Source of the DNA: CAYRGQ01 sp964444885
GTDB lineage: Bacteria > Bacteroidota > Bacteroidia > Sphingobacteriales > Sphingobacteriaceae
Length of the DNA stretch: 13,539 nt
NCBI GenBank assembly: GCA_964444885.1
Contig: CAYUIZ010000084.1
Location: forward strand, 1 to 13,539
Direction: 5' to 3'
Shown: positions 7,163-13,539 of the stretch, in pieces
Position numbering within the stretch: position 1 is the first letter of the stretch
Layout of the letters: the number at the start of each line of letters is the position of its first letter
The notes under the pieces: generated by a model
Database searches by the model: none
Seen by the model: the letters and a program-made list of their open reading frames with translations, nothing else
What the model was told of the DNA's origin: nothing
Position numbers and translations under genes: made by a program

Positions 7163-8284
7163 TTATGGATTTTTTATACCGATAACGGCATGGAACGCCT
7201 CCTTGGGCTGGTTATTTCGGTCAAAGAGCAAGGGGTGGTTGGTTCGGCCGGCTACCGGCCAGTAATTCAGCCAGGATTGACCATCGTTCACACCCCAAAA
7301 CGTCACCCTGCTGATTTTGTCGCGATGTTTCAGGAAGAGTTTGAATAATTTCGCGTAATCGTCGGCCTGTTGCCCGGACACGCTGTCTGGCAATCCGTCC
7401 ACATACGGATTCAACGTGGGATCGCCTGCTTCCATCCGTGCGCTTACCTCCGCACCCTGGAAATCACGTGGCAGTACTTCCAGATCCAGCTCGGTGATCA
7501 TCACGTCCAATCCCAATGCGGCGTACGCTTCAATACTGGTTTCGATAGCATCGAAAGGTACGCGCCCCGAATGCCAATGCCCCTGGATACCGACCCCGTC
7601 AATCCGGACCCCGGCATCCTGCAGCATCTTGATCATCGCGAGGCAGCCCTCCCGCTTGGCGGGTTGCTCGATATTGTAGTCGTTGTAGTAGAGCAACGCG
7701 CCCGGCGCGGCCTGTTGCGCCAGCCGGAAAGCATCGACGAGGTACTGCTCGCCGAGCAGCTCGTAAAAAATGGATTGCCGTAGGGTGCCGTCTTCGTTTA
7801 GTGCCTCATTGACTACATCCCAGGCGTGCAGGCTTTCGGCATAGCGCCCGGCTACGGCCTCGATGTGGCCCGCCATGAACATCCGCATGGAATCCGCGTC
7901 TGAAATCCGGTGGACGAAGGATGGCAATTGGCTGTGCCATACCAGGGCATGGCCCACCATGTGCATGTCATGTTTCTGGCCATACGCCACGAACTTGTCG
8001 GCCGCCTCAAAATCAAACTCCCCCCATTTCGGGTGGATCACCTCGGTTTTCATAATGTTCTCCGGGGTGATGGCGTTGAATTGGTTAGTAATCAGTCGAT
8101 TGGTCGATTCATCCGCCTCGTTGATCTGATCAGTGTTTAATGCGGTCCCAATCTTGAAATCATTTCTAAAGGCTTCTTTGAGTGAACTAAACGTTTCCGC
8201 TTGATCCGCAGCACGGCGGCAACCAAAAACCAGTACCACGATTAGACACGCCGTGTATATGTGTGACAATCTGCCTTTTTTCAT
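7163..8284 (-). CDS. xynA: GH10 endo-beta-1,4-xylanase, lipoprotein
   Basis: This 373-residue retaining endo-xylanase cuts the beta-1,4-xylan backbone. Residues 1-21 are a lipoprotein signal with Cys22 (LVFGC). The rest is a single GH10 (beta/alpha)8 barrel without a carbohydrate-binding module, close in length to Prevotella XynA. Conserved GH10 blocks are ENIMKTE (75-81), GHALVWHSQ (111-119), WDVVNEAL (155-162; acid/base Glu160), YYNDYN (199-204), DGVGIQGHW (229-237), ITELDLE (263-269; nucleophile Glu265) and FWGVNDGQSWL (329-339). The stretch LNPYVDGLPDSV is typical of Bacteroidota GH10 xylanases. The residues after the lipidated cysteine are basic (RRAAD), so surface exposure is uncertain. 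It is 260 bp downstream of susD and 23 bp upstream of the symporter gene. The symbol is by analogy. Confidence 0.96.
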   Translation of the reverse strand: MKKGRLSHIYTACLIVVLVFGCRRAADQAETFSSLKEAFRNDFKIGTALNTDQINEADESTNRLITNQFNAITPENIMKTEVIHPKWGEFDFEAADKFVAYGQKHDMHMVGHALVWHSQLPSFVHRISDADSMRMFMAGHIEAVAGRYAESLHAWDVVNEALNEDGTLRQSIFYELLGEQYLVDAFRLAQQAAPGALLYYNDYNIEQPAKREGCLAMIKMLQDAGVRIDGVGIQGHWHSGRVPFDAIETSIEAYAALGLDVMITELDLEVLPRDFQGAEVSARMEAGDPTLNPYVDGLPDSVSGQQADDYAKLFKLFLKHRDKISRVTFWGVNDGQSWLNYWPVAGRTNHPLLFDRNNQPKEAFHAVIGIKNP

Positions 8285-8544
8285 TCGATTCTAATTACGT
8301 GATCATTTCGGTTTTCCAACACCCTTGGCCTATGCAGTATGCAGAACGAGGTGGGGGCAAAAGTCTTACGCCATTTCGGACATTGATGAAATCGGTTGAT
8401 GAAATCTTCTAAATTGTATTTAAAATAATAAGATTGTCTTCATTATTCATCGAAATGAATGGTGTGTTTGACTTTTGACCTCCCTCTCAAAACTGACCAT
8501 AAAATTAATATTCCGCTATCTTACTGTACCAAGGAGGCTTATTC
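8285..8544 (-). promoter_or_regulatory. susD-to-GH10 intergenic region with clustered short repeats
   Basis: This 260-bp non-coding stretch is by far the longest gap inside the PUL. It contains TTGATGAAATC twice at 13-bp period (8383-8393, 8396-8406), CATTTCGG twice (8304-8311, 8372-8379), TATGCAG twice in tandem (8331-8344), and a perfect 6-bp stem ATTCAT/ATGAAT (8445-8450, 8455-8460). On the transcribed strand that stem carries the stable tetraloop sequence TTCG. A second promoter, a regulator site or an mRNA-processing site for the GH10 operon segment is plausible. I see no confident promoter match. Confidence 0.4.
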
Positions 8545-8570
8545 CTAATATCCTGGATTCTGATAAGCCT
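8535..8570 (-). other. Hairpin spanning the susD stop codon
   Basis: AGGCTTAT (8535-8542 on the plus strand) is the exact reverse complement of ATAAGCCT (8563-8570), with a 20-bp spacer that contains the TAG stop (8545-8547). The transcript of susD can therefore form an 8-bp stem around its own stop codon. No T-tract follows, so it is not a standard terminator. It may be a stability or processing element that favours susCD over the enzyme genes downstream. Confidence 0.4.
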
Positions 8571-10512
8571 GCTTTTCTGCTGCGCTCATTTCCAGGGCAT
8601 CAAGCTGGCCTTGCGGTATAGGACGCAGATAATGGTAAGGCTGGATGCTACGCGTGAAGGTTTGCGGTGTATGATCCCCGAAATTGGGCCCACAAATCTC
8701 GTACGTGCTCGCAAGTTCGTTCCACTTCTGCGTCCTTACCAAATCAAGCCAGCGATACCCCTCACCGAAATATTCACGCGAGCGCTCAGCCAAGATGTAG
8801 TTGATGTCTATCGTGGCTGGCGTGGCAGCAACCATGGCCGCACTGTTGTCTTCTATTTTCTCTACGTTGCCGTTGTTGTGCCAACGCCACTTACCCGCGC
8901 GTGCACGGATCACATTGATCAGGTCGCGTGCGCTCCGCGTACCCGAAGCCCCTTTCACGGCCGCCTCGGCCGCCACGAAGTACAGTTCGGAGAACTTGGC
9001 AATTTTAAACGGACGGGTCAGGTTGGCATTCGGTTGTCCAAGGCCGGCACCATTATCCGTACGGTAGGTGCCAATCTTCCAAAGACCGGGGTATACCCTG
9101 CGGCCTATGCCACGGGGCGATATCACGAAATCGGCCCTTCCGGGCAATTCGCCTGCGCCTACATTAGGGGTAGCCCTGCCCGAAATATTACCTCCGGAGG
9201 GATATACGATGTTAGCCGCCTGCGATTCATCGTCGAGGAACGTCAATATCGGGTCACCTGGAGAAACAGGCAGGTTATTGGCGTTATACAAAACCGGGGT
9301 GGTGTTTCCCGCTTTATTCCAGTTGCCACGGTAAACGGTAGCAAAAGTGCCATCGTACCGTGAATCAAGGGTTTTGTCGGCAAAAGTATTTTCAATGGCG
9401 CCGATTGTGGGGGCCATACGTGTCCAAGGACGTCCCAGTCCCTGTGACGCTTCACGGTCTACAGAAGTTACTGGCCCAGTTCCATCGGGGTTCGCCGCAC
9501 TCCTGATCTCCGTATAGTTCCATGTGACCATCCAAGCGGCCGCATTTCCGCCAGGATCGGTGCCGGCAAAGCAGTTGATGCAGGTACCGTTGAAAAACTC
9601 GCTTTCCTCCGTGTGGTCGGCATACAGGAGCATTTCCCGGTTACGGTCATTGCCGCCCACGTGCAGGTCATAAAACGTTTCCTCCAAGGCGAATGGACCG
9701 GGGTCATCAATGGCCTGAGTGGCGATGTTGTAGGCCTGCTGGAAATACCACTGAGCATCGCGTCCATCGGGATCGATCCTTGCAGCCTCTGGATAAGTGG
9801 GGATGTTATTGGGGTTCTCCAGCCACCAAGCATAGGTGAGGTACGCCTTGGCCAAGTAAAGGCGAGCGAGCGTTTTAGTGGCACCGCCCGTTACGCGTCC
9901 TACAACGGGCAAATCGTTTATCGCGATCAGTAGATCTGGGAATATCGCCTTGGTATAGACCTCGGGCACCGTGTTGCGTACCGAGGTTGTCGTCGCGCTG
10001 GTGTTGAATGTCAACTCTCCCGCACCTAGGTCTAATGGCACCCCACCGAACGTCTGCACCAGCAGGAAATAATCGAACGCGCGGAAGAACCGAGCCTCGG
10101 CAATCAGTGCGGCCGAAATGGTTCCCACGGACTCCGCATTTTCAATGACACCGCTGGCAGTGTTGATGTTATTGAACGCGACACCCCAAATGGCGTCGGA
10201 ACGGCTACTCAGGGAATGGATTGGCTCGCCTATGCCGCTGAGATCCATCACATGGAAATTTCCGTCAGCACTTTGGCCATAGGTGTATTCATCCGTGCCG
10301 GTTTCCAGCGTGTTGTAATAATAGGGCTGGCCATATATCCAGCGCAGGTGGGCATACATGGAGGTCAATCCGCCTTGAACCCCCCTTTCAGTTTGGAAAA
10401 ACCCGGGCTCAAAGATATGGCGCGGCTCCTCTACCAATATCTTGGAGCATGACACCAGGAACAACGTCATCAACGCTGTCGCCAGATAAGGAGTGATATG
10501 TGTCTTTTTCAT
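8545..10512 (-). CDS. SusD/RagB-like glycan-binding outer-membrane lipoprotein
   Basis: This 655-residue lipoprotein is the surface glycan-binding partner that closes over its SusC transporter. The signal peptide ends in LFLVSC with Cys22 as the lipidated residue. The body shows the RagB/SusD layout: an N-terminal SusD-like part with FFQTERGVQGGLTSMY, helical TPR-like segments (for example FRAFDYFLLVQTFGG and ARLYLAKAYLTYAWW), and a C-terminal part with SREYFGEGYRWLDLVR (about 578-593), YLRPIPQGQ (about 628-636) and the terminal YQNPGY. It is longer than the usual 500-600 residues. The central part rich in Gly/Asn/Thr probably carries the binding loops, including two close cysteines (CINC). 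It starts 11 bp after the susC stop, as is standard for this translationally linked pair. The ligand is inferred as xylan or its oligosaccharides from the neighbours only. Confidence 0.96.
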   Translation of the reverse strand: MKKTHITPYLATALMTLFLVSCSKILVEEPRHIFEPGFFQTERGVQGGLTSMYAHLRWIYGQPYYYNTLETGTDEYTYGQSADGNFHVMDLSGIGEPIHSLSSRSDAIWGVAFNNINTASGVIENAESVGTISAALIAEARFFRAFDYFLLVQTFGGVPLDLGAGELTFNTSATTTSVRNTVPEVYTKAIFPDLLIAINDLPVVGRVTGGATKTLARLYLAKAYLTYAWWLENPNNIPTYPEAARIDPDGRDAQWYFQQAYNIATQAIDDPGPFALEETFYDLHVGGNDRNREMLLYADHTEESEFFNGTCINCFAGTDPGGNAAAWMVTWNYTEIRSAANPDGTGPVTSVDREASQGLGRPWTRMAPTIGAIENTFADKTLDSRYDGTFATVYRGNWNKAGNTTPVLYNANNLPVSPGDPILTFLDDESQAANIVYPSGGNISGRATPNVGAGELPGRADFVISPRGIGRRVYPGLWKIGTYRTDNGAGLGQPNANLTRPFKIAKFSELYFVAAEAAVKGASGTRSARDLINVIRARAGKWRWHNNGNVEKIEDNSAAMVAATPATIDINYILAERSREYFGEGYRWLDLVRTQKWNELASTYEICGPNFGDHTPQTFTRSIQPYHYLRPIPQGQLDALEMSAAEKQAYQNPGY

Positions 10513-10523
10513 CGTTTGTTCGT

Positions 10524-13500
10524 TTAAAATGTAAGGTTAACACCGATCAAGTAATTGCGCGTAGCGGGTGTGTTGGTGCCAATCGTAGTAATGCGTCTCA
10601 GGTTCTGAGACAGGTTGACCGCCGCGTTTTCGTCACCGAAAGAGTTCGTCTCTGGATCCATACCCGATTCCCGATAATAGGGCGAGAATAGCACAAATGG
10701 GTTCTGTGCTGTGACATACATCCGCAGGTTGACGCCCGAACGCCTAAGCTGGCTGAAATCGTACCCCAATGTAAGGGTGCGTACCTTCAGGAATGAAGCA
10801 TCGAAATACCCCATGGTACTCATGTATTTCGGGTTATCACCGGATCTCATGCCCTCGGGGTTGGGGTATTTGGCGCCCGTGTTTTCCGATGTCCAGTAAT
10901 CCACCGCAATGTTGCCGTTCCGGCCATTGAGCAGATTGAGGTACCCCCCTGACCCATAGATGGTACTGTTGAGGAGACCGCCGTTTCTGAAGAGCCCCAC
11001 AACACTCAGGTCAAATCCCTTGTACGCCACACGAGTGTTAAACCCACCCTGGAAAGTGGACTGTATGTCGATGGGTATCCGATCATGGTCTCCATGAATG
11101 GCCCGCGTGGGCACACCGTTCTCGTCATAGTCCCCGAAATATTCCACCTTGATCATCCCCAACGTGTTTGCGCCCGGTTCGAGGATATCCCGGTGTGGGT
11201 CACCCTCCTGCCAAAGCCCTATTCGGTTGAAGTCGTAAATCACATCGATGGGATGGCCCACAAACCACCAGTTGTTTACATTCCTGTCCATCCCCGATGC
11301 CAGTGACACCAGCAAGTTGCGGTTCGCGTACAGGTTGAAGCCCGCTTCCCATGTCCAGCCGTTGCGGTTGTCCAGGATCGTACCGTTAAGTGCAAGTTCA
11401 ATGCCTTTATTTTGGGTGCGGCCTACGTTTTCCGTGATCGAACTTACACCCGACGTGGCAGGCAGGCCCTTACTCAGGAGCAGGTCCTCGGTGTTCGTAA
11501 TGTAGTATTCAACGCTACCGGACAAGCGGTGGTTCAGCAGGGAAAAGTCCAACCCGAAGTTGGCCGTGTTAGAGAACTCCCAACCCAAATGAGGGCTGGG
11601 GAGCTGGTTCACGAAGTACCCGACCGCATATTCGCTTCCGAAATTGTATGGGCGGGTACTCAATGCCCCCAGCGTGGCGTAGGTGGCAACAGATTGGTTG
11701 GAGGTCTGCCCCCAACCTACACGCAATTTTAGCATGTTGATCTGGTCGATACCCTGCATGAATGATTCCTGTGCAATGTTCCATCCTGCCGATACAGCGG
11801 GGTAGGTGTGCCACTTATATCCGGGTGCCAACCTCGAGGAACCATCGGAGCGCAGGGTGGCAGTTAGCATATACCGATCATCGTAGGAATACATCACGCG
11901 TCCCATGTAGGACTCAAGCCCCCATACCTCATACCATTGGTCACCGGGCGCTACGGTTATTTCACCGAGCGCATGCCCTAGGTTGTAAAACTGGAACTGC
12001 TCGGCAGGGATATCCCTGGCCGCCATGCGCGATCGGTTGAATTTGTTCTGCTCGGCCGAGTACAGGGCCACCACATTGATATTATGCTTGCCCGCAAAGG
12101 TGCGGTCGTAGGTCAGCAGGTTTTCCACGAGCCAGTGGTAGGTGTGCTGGTTGCTCACCGAGGCGGCCGATGGGTTGGTGGGGTTGGTGCTGCCCACCCC
12201 TTGCCCCGTGAACCCACCGCCATTACTCTGCCGGTAGTCCAACCCGAGGTTGGCACGGAGCTTCAACCCCTCCACCCACGGTATGCTCACTTCGCCATAC
12301 AGGGAGTTGAAGCTGGCAAATGCACGGGTTTCGCTTAGCCACTGATCTTTCAGGCCTTCTATGATTTCCCTTGAATATATCCACGGTTCGTCGATGGACG
12401 CCCTTACCGTCCGCTTCCAGGAGCCGTCCTCGTTATAAGGGTTGGCCAGGGGCGATGTCCGTAGGATACCCCCCACGTTCACCTGGTTGCCCTCGTTGAA
12501 GTTATAGTTGTTGTTGGTCGTGAAGCCGAAACGAAAGTGGTTTCCCACTTGCTGGTCTACGCTGCCCCGCAACGCATAGCGGCTGAATTGCTGAGTAGGG
12601 AGCACGGATTGGTCGAGCAGGTAGCCGCCGCCGAAGTTGTAGCTGCCTCGTTCGGTACCGCTTGAAATGCTCACGTCATGGCTGGTCATGGTAGCCGTCC
12701 GATATAGCAAGCCCTGCCAGTCGGTATCCACATCCTCGGCCTCGTCCAGTCCATACGAGGTGTACGGAATATCTAACTGGCGGAGCCTGACCATGTCGGG
12801 CCCACTCATCATCGGGAACTCACCAAAAACCTGTTTCATACCGGTAAAGCTGTTGTAGGCCACCCGCGCTGGCTGGCCCTGTTGCCCCCTGTTGGTGGTG
12901 ATCAAGATGACACCATTGGCGCCTCGCGAACCGTAGATGGCGGTGGCCGAGGCATCCTTAAGGATGTCCATGCTCTTGATGTCGTTCGGGTTGATGTCAT
13001 TGATGGATCCCACAAAGGGGATCCCATCGAGCACGATCAGTGGGTCATTGCTGGCCGTTAGTGATCGTGAACCACGGATGCGGATCTGCATGGTACCACC
13101 GGGCTGTGATGAAGTCTGCGTGAGCTCCACCCCGGGCAAACGCCCTTGCAACGCTTGCGTGAAATTGGCCGACTGCACTTCGCGCAACACATCTCCGCCG
13201 ATCGAGGCGACCGAACCAGTCACTGCTTCCCTACGTTGCGTACCGTACCCCACCACGACGACTTCATCCAGTGCACTCGTTTCAACCAACAGCGTTACCG
13301 TCAGTTGTTGGTCGGTCTCACCCACTGCAATCTCCTGACTCGAATACCCGATAGAACCAAATACCAATATGCTATTTGCTGGTACCTGGAGCGTAAACTG
13401 ACCGGCATCGTCTGTTGATGTACTTGACGTACCATCGCTCGTCCTTACTGAAACGCCGCCAATGGCCGTTCCATCTTCATTGATTACCCTTCCCGATACC

Positions 13501-13539
13501 TGGATACTTCTTTGTTGTGCGTCGGCACATAAGGAATAA
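10524..13539 (-). CDS. SusC/RagA-like TonB-dependent outer-membrane transporter (5' end outside window)
   Basis: This is the energised outer-membrane channel for oligosaccharides. The frame stays open to the window edge, giving 1004 codons plus the stop; the true start lies beyond it. The TTG at 13367 is internal. The first visible residues (SLCADAQQRSIQVSGRV) are the end of a signal peptide followed by a carboxypeptidase-regulatory-like domain, visible residues about 10-85. A TonB-box-like EVVVVGYG (about 92-99) follows. The plug has QIRIRGSRSL, PLIVLDGIPF, ILKDASATAIYGSRGANGVI and ITTNRG. The remainder is a 22-strand beta-barrel ending in the aromatic terminus NYLIGVNLTF. A periplasm- or loop-side GDYDENGV stretch resembles the Asp-rich calcium-type motif common in SusC proteins. 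The linked SusD gene starts 11 bp downstream. Xylan specificity is inferred from the locus. Confidence 0.96.
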   Translation of the reverse strand, partial: YSLCADAQQRSIQVSGRVINEDGTAIGGVSVRTSDGTSSTSTDDAGQFTLQVPANSILVFGSIGYSSQEIAVGETDQQLTVTLLVETSALDEVVVVGYGTQRREAVTGSVASIGGDVLREVQSANFTQALQGRLPGVELTQTSSQPGGTMQIRIRGSRSLTASNDPLIVLDGIPFVGSINDINPNDIKSMDILKDASATAIYGSRGANGVILITTNRGQQGQPARVAYNSFTGMKQVFGEFPMMSGPDMVRLRQLDIPYTSYGLDEAEDVDTDWQGLLYRTATMTSHDVSISSGTERGSYNFGGGYLLDQSVLPTQQFSRYALRGSVDQQVGNHFRFGFTTNNNYNFNEGNQVNVGGILRTSPLANPYNEDGSWKRTVRASIDEPWIYSREIIEGLKDQWLSETRAFASFNSLYGEVSIPWVEGLKLRANLGLDYRQSNGGGFTGQGVGSTNPTNPSAASVSNQHTYHWLVENLLTYDRTFAGKHNINVVALYSAEQNKFNRSRMAARDIPAEQFQFYNLGHALGEITVAPGDQWYEVWGLESYMGRVMYSYDDRYMLTATLRSDGSSRLAPGYKWHTYPAVSAGWNIAQESFMQGIDQINMLKLRVGWGQTSNQSVATYATLGALSTRPYNFGSEYAVGYFVNQLPSPHLGWEFSNTANFGLDFSLLNHRLSGSVEYYITNTEDLLLSKGLPATSGVSSITENVGRTQNKGIELALNGTILDNRNGWTWEAGFNLYANRNLLVSLASGMDRNVNNWWFVGHPIDVIYDFNRIGLWQEGDPHRDILEPGANTLGMIKVEYFGDYDENGVPTRAIHGDHDRIPIDIQSTFQGGFNTRVAYKGFDLSVVGLFRNGGLLNSTIYGSGGYLNLLNGRNGNIAVDYWTSENTGAKYPNPEGMRSGDNPKYMSTMGYFDASFLKVRTLTLGYDFSQLRRSGVNLRMYVTAQNPFVLFSPYYRESGMDPETNSFGDENAAVNLSQNLRRITTIGTNTPATRNYLIGVNLTF

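Noticed and set aside
8461..8480. TTTGAC-TTTTGAC as tandem -35 boxes on the plus strand
   Set aside because: There is no plus-strand gene to serve and no matching -10, and Bacteroidota promoters do not use this -35 box.
8611..9363. 250-codon open frame on the plus strand
   Set aside because: It lies wholly antisense to susD, whose protein is clearly conserved. The translation shows no recognisable domain, and open antisense frames are common at this GC.
10524..13367. SusC starting at the TTG at 13367
   Set aside because: The frame continues upstream through a carboxypeptidase-regulatory-like domain and signal peptide end to the window edge, so the start is outside.
1..13539. CRISPR array, tRNA or rRNA, insertion sequence, phage or defence genes
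   Set aside because: No regularly spaced repeats, RNA-gene signatures, transposase or defence domains were seen on either strand.

Overview
The window looks like part of a Bacteroidota genome of moderately high GC. The evidence is a SusC/SusD-type outer-membrane pair, lipoprotein signal peptides, mostly absent Shine-Dalgarno sequences and a lipoprotein tail-specific protease. I cannot place it more precisely than phylum. All seven protein-coding genes lie on the minus strand, so transcription runs from high to low coordinates.

Region 13539 to 2585 is one xylan-type polysaccharide utilization locus (PUL). In transcription order it holds a SusC-like TonB-dependent transporter (5' end outside the window), a SusD-like glycan-binding lipoprotein, a GH10 endo-beta-1,4-xylanase lipoprotein, a GPH-family sugar:cation symporter, a cytoplasmic XynB-like GH43 beta-xylosidase/arabinofuranosidase, and a secreted SGNH carbohydrate acetylesterase of the type usually auto-named sialate O-acetylesterase. 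Most junctions are 11-23 bp. The exceptions are 260 bp between susD and the GH10 gene and 87 bp between the symporter and the GH43 gene. The inferred flow is: GH10 cuts xylan, SusC/SusD imports oligosaccharides, the esterase removes acetyl groups in the envelope, the symporter moves short xylo-oligosaccharides into the cytoplasm, and GH43 releases xylose or arabinose. The GH10, GH43, symporter and esterase set parallels, from memory, the Prevotella bryantii xyn cluster, in a different order.

Region 2269-2584 is a 316-bp non-coding gap with several small hairpins, including a plausible terminator for the PUL and a diverged copy of a dispersed repeat. Gene 2268-136 is a Prc/Tsp-type S41 protease, a housekeeping envelope protease unlikely to belong to the PUL. 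Region 1-135 holds two diverged copies of the repeat in head-to-head inverted orientation.

The gene content is a recognisable, known type of system; I see no new enzymatic or defence system. The points worth a second look are non-coding: a hairpin across the susD stop codon, clustered direct repeats upstream of the GH10 gene, the repeat family at both ends of the protease gene, and a single strong Shine-Dalgarno at the GH43 gene. No regulator, RNA gene, CRISPR array or insertion sequence was found.
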